A stretch of DNA of 64,000 nucleotides from JAJYUU01 sp963822955 (lineage in GTDB: Bacteria; Actinomycetota; Actinomycetes; Streptosporangiales; Streptosporangiaceae). The stretch's first letter is position 1. Each line of letters begins with the position of its first letter. The notes under the pieces are model-generated. The model saw only the letters and a program-made list of their open reading frames with translations, was not told the origin of the DNA and did no database searches. The stretch lies in assembly GCA_963822955.1 (NCBI GenBank), contig CAWGJS010000001.1:372001-436000 (forward strand). The letters are read 5' to 3'. This document shows positions 34,173 through 41,990 of this stretch, in pieces. Position numbers and translations under genes: made by a program.

Positions 34173-35471
34173 TCACGCCTGGCGCGGCGCGCCCCGGCGT
34201 GAGAGGACATCGATGGCCGCCGCCACGAGTAGCACCCAGGCAACCACGATGCTGATCACCTGGCTCGACACGCTTAGCAGGTAGAGGCCGTTGTAGATGC
34301 CGCCGATGACGAGGCCGCCTAGTACGCCGTGGATGGTCTTGCCGCGGCCGCCAAACAGGCTGGTGCCACCAATGACCGCCGCGGCCACCGCCAGCAGCAC
34401 GTAGTTGTTGGCGGCCTTGATGATGTTGGTGGTTATCGAGACCTGCCACGACGTAAACAGCACGCCTGCGATGCCAGCTGTCAGAGCGGCAAGAACGAAG
34501 CCCCAGATCCGGACGGTGGGTAGCTTGACCCCGGCTCGCCGCGCCGCCTCGGCGTTGCCGCCGATGGCGTACACGTAGCGGCCGAAGCGGGTTCGCTGCA
34601 GCAGGACCGTCCAGGCTCCGAGCACGACCAGGACGATCGGAATAATGTAGGGAACCCCCTCGATCGTCCCGGAGTAGGCTCGGTTGACGTTGCAGAGGGC
34701 GACGACCACGACTCCTGCCACCGCTATCAGGACGATCTTCAGCGCGGTCAGGCTGCGCGGCGGAGTCACCAGGCCGTTGCGGCGCTTGCGGGCCTCCCGC
34801 AGCCACAGCCCCAGGCCGAACACTCCGACCAGCACGGCCAGCAAGATCCAGCCGACCACCGGATTGAACTGCCCGTTGAAGAGGTCGTAGAGGACGCGCT
34901 CATTAGTGAATTGCGTGTTGCCGATGCCGACCAGCGTCCCGCCAAGCCAGATGATCGCCACTCCTATCAGGATGAGCAGCCCGCCCAGGGTGACGATGAA
35001 CGACGGCAACTTCAGCCGGGCCACGAACCATCCCTGGATAGCGCCAAACGCAGCGCAGGCAAGCAGTGCGACGATGATCGCCGCCCACCACGGCAGGTTT
35101 GCGCCGGTCGGCTGCACAAGCTCGGCGACCGCGACGCTGCTCACCGCCATGACCGAGCCGACGGAGAGGTCGATCTCGCCGAGGAGCAGGGCGAAGATCT
35201 CAGCCATGGCGAGCAGCATGTACACGGTGCTCTGCTTGAAGAGGTTGACCAGGTTCAGCGACGAAAGGAACGTGGAGTTCGCTATCTGGAAGCTGATGGC
35301 GACGACCACGATGCCCAGAACCACCGGCAGGACACCGCTATCGCCACCGCGGACCCGGGCCCACCAGGCCCGGAAGTACTGGCCCAGCGACTGGGCGAGA
35401 AGCTCTGGCGGGACGTCGGCCGCGGCGAGGTCCGGGGTGATGGGGTCGGCTGTCGCAGGTACGTCAGACAC
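34173..35471 (-). CDS. sugar ABC transporter permease (XylH-like), second of two
   Basis: Inner-membrane permease of the ribose/xylose ABC family. The 432 residues contain about ten hydrophobic helices and the family segments LLGEIDLSVGSVMAVSS, RLKLPSFIVTLGGLL, GRYVYAIGGNAEAARRAGV and the C-terminal GGTSLFGGRGKTIHGVLGG. It shares an N-terminal cytoplasmic motif (ADVPPELLAQSLGQY) with the neighbouring permease, so the pair arose by duplication and probably forms a heterodimer. It overlaps that gene by 8 bp and is the last gene of the operon. Xylose as substrate is inferred from xylA/xylB nearby. Confidence 0.9.
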   Translation of the reverse strand: MSDVPATADPITPDLAAADVPPELLAQSLGQYFRAWWARVRGGDSGVLPVVLGIVVVAISFQIANSTFLSSLNLVNLFKQSTVYMLLAMAEIFALLLGEIDLSVGSVMAVSSVAVAELVQPTGANLPWWAAIIVALLACAAFGAIQGWFVARLKLPSFIVTLGGLLILIGVAIIWLGGTLVGIGNTQFTNERVLYDLFNGQFNPVVGWILLAVLVGVFGLGLWLREARKRRNGLVTPPRSLTALKIVLIAVAGVVVVALCNVNRAYSGTIEGVPYIIPIVLVVLGAWTVLLQRTRFGRYVYAIGGNAEAARRAGVKLPTVRIWGFVLAALTAGIAGVLFTSWQVSITTNIIKAANNYVLLAVAAAVIGGTSLFGGRGKTIHGVLGGLVIGGIYNGLYLLSVSSQVISIVVAWVLLVAAAIDVLSRRGAPRQA

Positions 35472-36825
35472 TGGTCACGCTCCCAGTCCCGCGCCGTGAC
35501 AGCACGTCAACCAGCACTGCGCCGATGAGCACGCCGCCGGGCAGGATGTATTGCAGCGGCGTCGCCAGCTGACCCAGGTTGAGAAGGGACACGCCGTAGG
35601 CAATGCCGCCGATGAGAAGGCCGCCGAGAACGCCGTGCAGTGCCTTACCCCGGCCGCCGAAAAGGCTGACCCCGCCGACGACGGCGGCGGCGACCGAGTA
35701 CAGGACGACCTGACCTGGGTCTGCGGTATTCGTGCTGTACTCACCGAAGAAGAAGGACCCGAGCAGAATGCCGCCGAGGCCGGCGGTCGCAGAGCACAAC
35801 GCAAATGCCCAGGTGCGGATGGCGGCGATCTTGACGCCGGCGCGCCGGGCCGCTTCGGGTTTACCACCGATGGCGTAGACGTAGCGGCCGAAGCGGGTCC
35901 GCTGCAACAGGACCGTCAAGGCACCAAGGAGGACAAGGACGATCGGGATCACCCACGGAACGCCTTGCACCTTCACGAGAATCGTTCCGCGGTTGCCGTT
36001 GCAGACCAGCACCACGGCTGCCCCGACGAGCGCCACCAGGACGATTCTGATTGCTGTCACGCCGGCCGGGGGCGCGATCAGGCCCTGGCGTCGCCTCCCG
36101 GCCGCACGCAGCCAGAGGACTGCGCCGGCAGCAAAGACCACCACCGCCAGGGCTACCCAGCCGACGACGGGGACGATCAGGCCCTGGACCAGGTCATAGA
36201 TGACGCGCTGGTTGGCCACCGAGGAGTTGAGACTCACGGTGCCGTCGGCGCCGCCGAGGACGACGACCAGGATTCCGGAGAACAGAAGGAACCCAGCCAG
36301 GGTCACGATGAAGGATGGAATCCTGAGCCGGGCAACGAGCGTTCCCTGGAGGGCGCCGATCACGCCGCAGCAAACGAGCGCTGCGAGCGTCGCGGCCCAC
36401 CACGGCCAGTCCGGCCCGGGCTGCTGGACCAGCTTGAAGGCAATCACTCCGCCGATCATCCCGACCGCGCCGACCGAGAGGTCGATCTCGCCCAGCAACA
36501 GGACGAGCGTCTCAGCCATCGCCAGCACCATGTACACGGTGCTCAGCCCGAAGATGTAGACGAGGTTGCTGGGCCGCAGGAAGGCATGCTCGGGGGTGAT
36601 GACCTCGAAGACGACGGCGACCAGCACGATGGCCAGGACCACGGGCAGGACACCGCTGTTGCCGCTGCGAATCCGAAGCAACCAGGCCCGGGCGTACTGG
36701 CCCAGCGACTGGGCCAGGAGCTCAGGCGGGACGTCGGCCGCGGTGACTTCGGGCACGGCGGTGACGCCGGCCGCCAGGCTGGCGTCCGCCGGCCCGGTCG
36801 GGGTCCCGCTTGCGTCGGCTGTCAC
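35464..36825 (-). CDS. sugar ABC transporter permease (XylH-like), first of two
   Basis: Paralogue of the permease downstream, 453 residues and about ten membrane helices. Family segments: LLLGEIDLSVGAVGMIGG, RLRIPSFIVTLAGFLL, GRYVYAIGGKPEAARRAGVK and GGVSLFGGRGKALHGVLGG. The N-terminal ADVPPELLAQSLGQYARAW motif is shared with its partner. It lies 27 bp after the ATPase gene and overlaps the second permease, so all are co-transcribed. The opposite strand carries a very long open frame across this gene, which is a codon-composition artefact. Confidence 0.9.
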   Translation of the reverse strand: MTADASGTPTGPADASLAAGVTAVPEVTAADVPPELLAQSLGQYARAWLLRIRSGNSGVLPVVLAIVLVAVVFEVITPEHAFLRPSNLVYIFGLSTVYMVLAMAETLVLLLGEIDLSVGAVGMIGGVIAFKLVQQPGPDWPWWAATLAALVCCGVIGALQGTLVARLRIPSFIVTLAGFLLFSGILVVVLGGADGTVSLNSSVANQRVIYDLVQGLIVPVVGWVALAVVVFAAGAVLWLRAAGRRRQGLIAPPAGVTAIRIVLVALVGAAVVLVCNGNRGTILVKVQGVPWVIPIVLVLLGALTVLLQRTRFGRYVYAIGGKPEAARRAGVKIAAIRTWAFALCSATAGLGGILLGSFFFGEYSTNTADPGQVVLYSVAAAVVGGVSLFGGRGKALHGVLGGLLIGGIAYGVSLLNLGQLATPLQYILPGGVLIGAVLVDVLSRRGTGSVTSV

Positions 36826-36852
36826 TGGGCGTTCCAGGTCCAGGCCATGAGC

Positions 36853-37680
36853 TCAGCCCTCGCCACTGGCGGATCCAGCGGGCTCGAACGGCCGCCCGCC
36901 GGCGCTACCCGTCGTCATGTACTCCACCACGCTCTGCCGGTCGAAGTCGGCAGCAGGCCCTTCGGCCACCATCCGCCCCAGGTGCAGCACCGCGATCCGG
37001 TCCGCGACCTCGAAGACGTCGTTCAGGTTGTGGGAGATCACCATGACCGCCAACCCGCGGTTCCGGAGCCGTTTGACCAGGTCCAGCACCGTCCGCGTCT
37101 GCACCACACCGAGCGCCGCGGTGGGCTCGTCCAGCAGCACCAGCTTGGAGTTCCACATCACGGCCTTGGCCACCGCGACCGCCTGCCGCTGACCTCCGGA
37201 GAGCGAGGCTACCGGCTGCCGGATCGAGCGCACCGTGGTCACGTGCAGGGTGCTCAGGGTCTCGGCCGCCTGCTTCTCCATCGAGTCCTCGTCGAGCAGG
37301 CGATGGCGCAACTTCTCGCGGCCGAGGAACATGTTCTGGACGATGTCCAGGTTGTCAGCCAGCGCCAGATCCTGGTAGACGGTCTCGATCCCCAGCGCGC
37401 CGGCGTCCCGGGTACTCCGGATGTGTACCGGTCGCCCCTCGAAGTAGATCTGACCATGGTCCGGCTGATGCACGCCGGCGATACAGCGGGTGAGCACAGA
37501 CTTCCCGGCACCGTTGTCCCCGCAGAGGCCGGTCACCTGGCCCGCAGGCAGGTCCAGGTCCACCCCGTAGAGCGCCTGCACTGGCCCGAAGTGCTTGTCG
37601 ATGCCCCGCAGCTTCAGCAGGGGTTCCACCCCGTCCCCGCCGCGACTCGTGCCGCCCGGGGCTTCGTTCGTCTCAGTCAC
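36853..37680 (-). CDS. sugar ABC transporter ATP-binding protein (XylG-like, single domain)
   Basis: Energises the two permeases. One ATPase domain only (275 residues), unlike the double-domain RbsA/XylG of enterobacteria. Walker A is LCGDNGAGKSVLTRCIAG, with Val after GKS where Thr is usual; the signature is LSGGQRQAVAVAKAVM, Walker B is LVLLDEPTAALG and the switch His is VISHNLNDVF. It lies between the hairpin that follows the binding-protein gene and the permeases. The substrate is probably a pentose. Confidence 0.92.
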   Translation of the reverse strand: MTETNEAPGGTSRGGDGVEPLLKLRGIDKHFGPVQALYGVDLDLPAGQVTGLCGDNGAGKSVLTRCIAGVHQPDHGQIYFEGRPVHIRSTRDAGALGIETVYQDLALADNLDIVQNMFLGREKLRHRLLDEDSMEKQAAETLSTLHVTTVRSIRQPVASLSGGQRQAVAVAKAVMWNSKLVLLDEPTAALGVVQTRTVLDLVKRLRNRGLAVMVISHNLNDVFEVADRIAVLHLGRMVAEGPAADFDRQSVVEYMTTGSAGGRPFEPAGSASGEG

Positions 37681-37788
37681 CTTGAAGACCTGTCAGTCGC
37701 CTTGCCGATGTCAAGGCTCCGCGGCTGCGGATTCCCGGCAGCCGCAGAGCACAGCCACGTTACTTCCGTCTGCCCTTCCCGTTTGCCC

Positions 37789-37827
37789 GGGTTGGCGGAC
37801 CCGTCCTGGTGGAGGGTCCGCCAACCC
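37789..37827 (-). terminator. 14-bp-arm hairpin after the binding-protein gene (copy 1)
   Basis: Arms 37789-37802 and 37814-37827 are perfect reverse complements (GGGTTGGCGGACCC type) with an 11-nt loop. It lies between the binding-protein stop and the ATPase start within the operon. Such hairpins commonly let the binding protein be expressed above the membrane components by partial termination or 3' protection. The same hairpin occurs in the second copy at 44660-44698. Confidence 0.75.
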
Positions 37828-37883
37828 GGTTCTGCGGAAGAGCGGCCGGTGAGATCCCGTCAGGGGTCTCCTCGATCAGCTGA

Positions 37884-39179
37884 TCACTGGATCCCGTCTT
37901 TGGCGCACAGGGCCGCACCCGCGATGGTGCAGATGGCCGAGGCGGGGTCGAAGCCGTCCTTGACCACGGTCGACTCCATGTCGGCCTGGGTCACCCACAC
38001 CGGGGTCAGCAGCAACGCCGGCTCTTTGATGCTCGAGTCAGCCGGGTCGGTGGTCGTCCCGTTCAGCAGAGCCGCCGGCGGCTTGTCGCCGGCCAGCAGG
38101 ATCGTGGCCATCGCAACGGCGTCCTGGGCCTCCTTGTAGACCGCCTTGTAGACCGAACCGCACTGGTAGCCCTCGAGGATCCAGGCCATGCCCTGAGCCG
38201 TGGCGTCCTGCCCGGTGGTCGGGATCGACTTGGGCTTGACCCCGTCCGCCTTGAGGTCAGTGATCACCGCGTTGGCGAGCCCGTCATTGGCCTCGATCGT
38301 CGCGTTGATGTTCTTGTGAGCGGTGAACTCCTGCTGGAAGATCGTGCCGCCCTTGGTGTTGTCCCACCCAGGGGCGAAGTTCTCGCCAACCAGCGTCATG
38401 CCGGCGCTGTTGGTCGCACCCGAGTTGACTGACTTGGCCTCCTGGCCCCAGACCACCTTGTTGTAACCCGACGCAAACGAGATCGCGTTGGGGTCGGTGT
38501 CCTCGCCGCCATTCAGGACGAAGACCTGAGGCTTCTTGATCCCCCAGGACTGAACGCAAGACTCGAAGCCCTGCCCGATCAGCTGACCCACGTACTCGTT
38601 GTTGAAGCTGACGTAGTAGGTGTTCGAACCCTGGAACGTCGCCCGGTCATAGCTGATCAGGGTGACGCCCTTAGACTCGGCCAGCTTCGCGATCGCCACG
38701 CCAGTCGGGCCATCGAGCGGGCACATGATCAGGACCTTCGCACCCAGGTTGATGTCCGCGGTGGCATCGTTCAGCTCAGTCGCATCGCTGCCCTGCGCGT
38801 TGTCGATCCGGTACTGCGCCTGGGTATACCCGGCGTCAGCAAACGCATCGTTCAGATACGGCTGGTCGAAGTCCACCCACCGCACCGACGACGTCGTGTC
38901 CGGCAGGATCACACCCACCTGCAGACTGTTGGCACCCTTCGTCGCGAACTCAGTCAGCGGCTTGAGCTTGGACATCGTCGACTCAAGGTCAACAGTAAAG
39001 GAACTGGTGCTCAGCCCCGCTGGAATCTTGTTCGCGCCCGACGACGTACCCGACGACGACGACGAAGACGGCGAGGACGAGCCGCAAGCCGCAGCAGCCA
39101 GGCTCACAACCGCCGCCAGACTCACCCAGGCAACTGGGCGAAGCGAACGGGAGCGCAGACCTCCCCCACTTTTATGCAT
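37884..39179 (-). CDS. sugar ABC transporter substrate-binding lipoprotein (XylF-like), copy 1
   Basis: Periplasmic-binding-protein type I fold, exported and lipid-anchored. The signal peptide ends in a lipobox (SLAAAACGSS, Cys near residue 32), a Ser-rich linker follows, and the ligand-binding core begins LQVGVILPDTTSSVRWVDFD. Other typical pieces are KVLIMCPLDGPTGVAIAKLA, SYDRATFQGSNTYYVSFNNE and VFVLNGGEDTDPNAI. Length is 431 residues. It is second in the leftward order ROK regulator, binding protein, ATPase, two permeases. It is identical to the protein at 44756-46051 except Leu for Ser in EPALLLTP. Xylose is the probable ligand. Confidence 0.92.
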   Translation of the reverse strand: MHKSGGGLRSRSLRPVAWVSLAAVVSLAAAACGSSSPSSSSSSGTSSGANKIPAGLSTSSFTVDLESTMSKLKPLTEFATKGANSLQVGVILPDTTSSVRWVDFDQPYLNDAFADAGYTQAQYRIDNAQGSDATELNDATADINLGAKVLIMCPLDGPTGVAIAKLAESKGVTLISYDRATFQGSNTYYVSFNNEYVGQLIGQGFESCVQSWGIKKPQVFVLNGGEDTDPNAISFASGYNKVVWGQEAKSVNSGATNSAGMTLVGENFAPGWDNTKGGTIFQQEFTAHKNINATIEANDGLANAVITDLKADGVKPKSIPTTGQDATAQGMAWILEGYQCGSVYKAVYKEAQDAVAMATILLAGDKPPAALLNGTTTDPADSSIKEPALLLTPVWVTQADMESTVVKDGFDPASAICTIAGAALCAKDGIQ

Positions 39180-39230
39180 CCAAAACCCCTTTCACCTTCC
39201 TGAAGACGCCTGAAAGAGCGGATGCCGGGA

Positions 39231-39236
39231 ACCATA
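39231..39236 (-). promoter_or_regulatory. candidate -10 element upstream of binding-protein copy 1
   Basis: TATGGT on the minus strand (TAnnnT pattern) 52 bp before the start codon. The same hexamer sits at the same distance upstream of copy 2 (46103-46108), although the flanking sequence there has diverged. No good -35 is visible. Confidence 0.3.
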
Positions 39237-39298
39237 CAGTACACATGTCCGCTCGAAAGTCTCATCCTGATAACGGAAAGCGCCAGCCCGGCGCCGCA

Positions 39299-40582
39299 CT
39301 ACTGCGGCGGAGATGCGAGCAGCGTGGCCGGGTCGGACAGCACAGCATCCATGGCCTGGAGGGCTGCACCGCGTGCGGCGGCGGTGAACCCGAGACCTGA
39401 CACACCCAGGTCGGGCGTCGCGGCCCGGCGTCCCAGCATGCCCTGCGTGAGCTCACGTCGGGCCCGCGGCAGGATCCACTCTTCGAGCGCAACGAAGTAG
39501 CCACCGAGAATGATCACGCTGGGGTCGAAGATGTTGCCGAGCATCGCCGCGCCCACCCCGACATCCCTGCCCAGCCGATCGATCGCGTCGAGCGCGTGCC
39601 GATCGCCCTCTCGACCCTGCCTGACCAGGGCTTCGAGCATCGTGCGGGGATGCGTTCCCGAGGGCGTGCTGATACCCGCGGACCGCAGCACCGCCGACAA
39701 TCCGATGAGCGCCTCCCAGCATCCGTGCCGGCCGCAGTGGCATCGCGGACCCGCAGGGTCAACGCGCATGTGGCCGATCTCGCCGCCGAAGCCTCGACTG
39801 CCCAGCAGCGGTCGCCCCCCTGCGATGATTCCGCCGCCGATGCCGACCTCGCCGGTGACATAAATGAGATCCGCGGTACCGGCCCACGCTCCTATTCGGA
39901 ACTCGGCCAGCGCAGCGAAGTTCGCGTCGTTGCCAATTCTCACCGGGGCGCCGTTCAACCGGAGACCGTCACGCAGCGCCGCCCCGAATGAATAGTCCCG
40001 CCACTCAAGGTTCGGCGCTTCGATAACGATTCCATCGCGGATATCCACCATTCCGGCGATGGCGGCTGCAACTCCGACAATGACTGGCTGGCGATCATGC
40101 CGGCGATTGCGGACACGCCGGATCGCGCGGTGGCAGAGGTCGATCGCGGCACGAACGGTCCCATCCGGGCCGGCGCTCACACAGTCGAAGGCGCATTCAT
40201 CCCTGTGGACCTCACGCCCACCAAGATCTCTCACCAAGATCGCGATATAGTCCACGTTCACTTCGAGACCGATCGCAAGAACGTGCCGGCCGTCGAGATC
40301 AAGCGGCGTACCCGGCCGCCCGACCCTCCGCGACGAGCTGACAGTGCCCTCCCGTACCAGGCCGAGTTCAATCAGCTCCGCGACAAGACGCGTCACCGTC
40401 GCGCGGGTCAGCCCCGTGCCGCCGGCGAGATCCGCGCGAGACAGACCTGGGGTCAGGGCCAGAAGTCGCAGGGTGAGCTCGAGGTTGTTGCGCCGAACGA
40501 CCGTGTGATCTGAGCGAGCGGGCAGGGTGTCCGTGCGGGTCTCTTTCACCCGCTCCTGCTTCTGCTCGCCGTCGCGCAACAT
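39299..40582 (-). CDS. ROK-family transcriptional repressor (XylR-like)
   Basis: Sugar-responsive repressor. An N-terminal winged helix (LSRADLAGGTGLTRATVTRL, about 48-67) is followed by a ROK sugar-kinase-like domain with the zinc motif EIGHMRVDPAGPRCHCGRHG, then CWEALIG, and the ATPase-like VGIGGGIIAGG. Length is 427 residues. It lies 120 bp upstream of the binding-protein gene on the same strand and diverges from the PfkB/xylB/xylA arm. A XylR-type palindrome lies in the divergent region. In known XylR systems the sugar releases the repressor. Confidence 0.9.
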   Translation of the reverse strand: MLRDGEQKQERVKETRTDTLPARSDHTVVRRNNLELTLRLLALTPGLSRADLAGGTGLTRATVTRLVAELIELGLVREGTVSSSRRVGRPGTPLDLDGRHVLAIGLEVNVDYIAILVRDLGGREVHRDECAFDCVSAGPDGTVRAAIDLCHRAIRRVRNRRHDRQPVIVGVAAAIAGMVDIRDGIVIEAPNLEWRDYSFGAALRDGLRLNGAPVRIGNDANFAALAEFRIGAWAGTADLIYVTGEVGIGGGIIAGGRPLLGSRGFGGEIGHMRVDPAGPRCHCGRHGCWEALIGLSAVLRSAGISTPSGTHPRTMLEALVRQGREGDRHALDAIDRLGRDVGVGAAMLGNIFDPSVIILGGYFVALEEWILPRARRELTQGMLGRRAATPDLGVSGLGFTAAARGAALQAMDAVLSDPATLLASPPQ

Positions 40583-40754
40583 CCTCTGCCATTCCGCAGT
40601 ACGTCCGAAGGCTTGTTCAGTTCGGAACTATGTCACGCCCCGACGAGTGGAGGCGAGAGTGTCTCAGGTGCCAGGGCGCGGCTGGTGGATGGCTCTCCGC
40701 CCATGGACCCGTTGACTACCTCAGCGAAACATATGTAATCTCGGCTACGCCTCA

Positions 40755-40777
40755 GTTTGTTGAGGACCTAAACAAAC
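40755..40777. promoter_or_regulatory. candidate ROK/XylR operator palindrome
   Basis: GTTTGTT (40755-40761) and AACAAAC (40771-40777) form a perfect inverted repeat around a 9-bp centre. The half sites resemble the GTTTGTT/AACAAAC halves of Firmicute XylR operators. It lies 172 bp upstream of the repressor gene and about 60 bp before the leader ORF of the rightward arm, in a locally AT-rich patch, as expected for an operator controlling both arms. Confidence 0.6.
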
Positions 40778-40814
40778 CCTACGCGCGGCAGCACTTCGGA
40801 AGGAGATATGCGCG

Positions 40815-40901
40815 ATGGACTCTGCCAGCCTCGTGCGAGGCGTATGCGGCGACATGTCCCTGGCGACGCCGTGCTGGCCCGGCAGGAGCGGTACCCCGTG
40901 A
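40815..40901 (+). CDS. 28-codon leader ORF coupled to the PfkB-like gene
   Basis: An ATG at 40815 stands 9 nt after AGGAG (within GGAAGGAG), the best ribosome binding site in the region. It opens a 28-codon frame (MDSASLVRGVCGDMSLATPC...) ending in TGA at 40899-40901. That stop overlaps the GTG at 40898 that begins the PfkB-like core (GTGA). This is the geometry of a translationally coupled leader peptide. The alternative is that the same Shine-Dalgarno serves the ATG at 40808 for an N-terminally extended kinase, although its spacing there is only 2 nt. Confidence 0.4.
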   Translation: MDSASLVRGVCGDMSLATPCWPGRSGTP

Positions 40902-41812
40902 TCACTGTCATCGGCGAGGCGATGGTGAAGCTCGTGCCTTCACCTGGCCCCAGCCTGATGCAGTCATCACCAGGCGGCAGCGCATTTACCACGGCGACCT
41001 GGGCCGCCCGACTTGGTTACCCGACCGTGCTGATGGCCCGGCTATCCCGTGACTCGCTGGGCCAGTTCCTGCGGATGCACGCGGCGAGTAACGGTCTTGA
41101 CGTCAGCGCCTCGCCCGAGGCCGACGAGCCGACCATGGTTGCCGTGGTTACTACCGATGCGGACGCGGAGAGCACGGACAGCCTTTATTTCCGCGATACG
41201 GCGAGCTGGCAGTGGAGCGCAGCGGAACTGGGCTGGATCCCCGCCGACACGACCGTCCTTAGCCTCGACGTGCTCGACTGCTGTGTCATGCCGGGATCTA
41301 CCTGGATACTCCGGGCCGCAGCGCGCCAGCGCTATCGAGGCGCGATCGTTTGCCTCAACGTGACGGTGAAACCCGCCGTCATGGGCTCGCCGACCCGTGG
41401 CCAGCTGCTGATGGACCGGCCCGTTAAGGCAGCTGATCTGGTGACGGCAAGCCTTGAGGACATCTCGTGGCTGTACCCAGGCCGCGGAGCGGAGGCCGTA
41501 GCGCGGCTCTGGCTGGCCCAGGGACCCGAGCTGGTCGTGATTACCTGCGGCTCCGATGGTCTGGTTGCCGTCAGGAAGTCCGGGACCGTCCTCTACCGGG
41601 CGACGGGGCTGCAGCCCGCCTCGGTGACTGACTTCCACGCCGCATTCACCGGCGCCCTGCTTGGCGGGCTGCATGAGCTGAGCGACGCCGGTGCCAGCGT
41701 CGAGGCTCTCAGTACGAGCGAGCTTGCCTCGGTGCTAGACACCGCGACCGCTACAGCAAGCCGGAGTGATACCACTTGTCGGAATCTCGCGACGGCATCG
41801 GCGCTCCGGTAA
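40898..41812 (+). CDS. PfkB-family carbohydrate kinase-like protein lacking the catalytic motif
   Basis: Ribokinase-like fold: VITVIGEAMVKLVPSPG at the start, substrate-site SSPGGSAFTTATWAARLG, and core segments LVTASLEDISWLYPGRG and LVVITCGSDGLVAV. In active members the C-terminal anion hole and base read GAGD; here the aligned residues are DFHA (SVTDFHAAFTGALLGGL), removing the catalytic Asp. The usual DPNxR segment is also altered (LNVTVKPAV). It is therefore probably inactive or regulatory. The GTG at 40898 gives the family N-terminus; an in-frame ATG at 40808 would add 30 unlike residues. It heads the rightward arm before xylB and xylA. Confidence 0.78.
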   Translation: MITVIGEAMVKLVPSPGPSLMQSSPGGSAFTTATWAARLGYPTVLMARLSRDSLGQFLRMHAASNGLDVSASPEADEPTMVAVVTTDADAESTDSLYFRDTASWQWSAAELGWIPADTTVLSLDVLDCCVMPGSTWILRAAARQRYRGAIVCLNVTVKPAVMGSPTRGQLLMDRPVKAADLVTASLEDISWLYPGRGAEAVARLWLAQGPELVVITCGSDGLVAVRKSGTVLYRATGLQPASVTDFHAAFTGALLGGLHELSDAGASVEALSTSELASVLDTATATASRSDTTCRNLATASALR

Positions 41813-41930
41813 CGGCCCCGAGCAGAAACGGTGACGGTCGATGTCAACGCTGACCGGCTCTCCTTCATCGGTCCCGACCTCAGAAGGATCGTTGAACCAG
41901 GCGCAACGTGCGAATCCATGATCCACGCTC

Positions 41931-41972
41931 CACCGCTGAAGCGGTGCCTACCCTGACCGCTGAGCGAAGCGG
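41931..41972 (+). repeat. two consecutive small hairpins upstream of xylB
   Basis: CACCGCT-GA-AGCGGTG (41931-41946) and CCGCT-GAGCGA-AGCGG (41957-41972) lie in the 178-bp gap between the PfkB-like gene and xylB, ending 18 nt before the xylB start. They may be a weak attenuator or processing site. The rest of the gap shows no gene. Confidence 0.4.
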
Positions 41973-41990
41973 CATGCTCGGAGGCGCCCG

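Larger units (their letters stand above)
37789..39206. repeat. 1.4-kb duplicated segment, copy 1
   Basis: Matches 44660-46079 in direct orientation almost base for base. I found two differences: one base missing here near 37832, and one substitution inside the gene near 38015. The duplicated unit consists of the 3' hairpin, the whole binding-protein gene and its ribosome binding site. Similarity continues weakly to about 39239 and then stops. No transposase or flanking direct repeat is seen. Confidence 0.93.

Noticed and set aside
33145..34284. 379-codon plus-strand frame
   Set aside because: Antisense to ribE and to the FMN riboswitch; no domain or ribosome site.
35551..38139. 862-codon open frame on the plus strand
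   Set aside because: Antisense to the two permease genes and the ATPase; its translation is Gln/Asp/His/Gly-rich low complexity typical of the complement of high-GC coding sequence.
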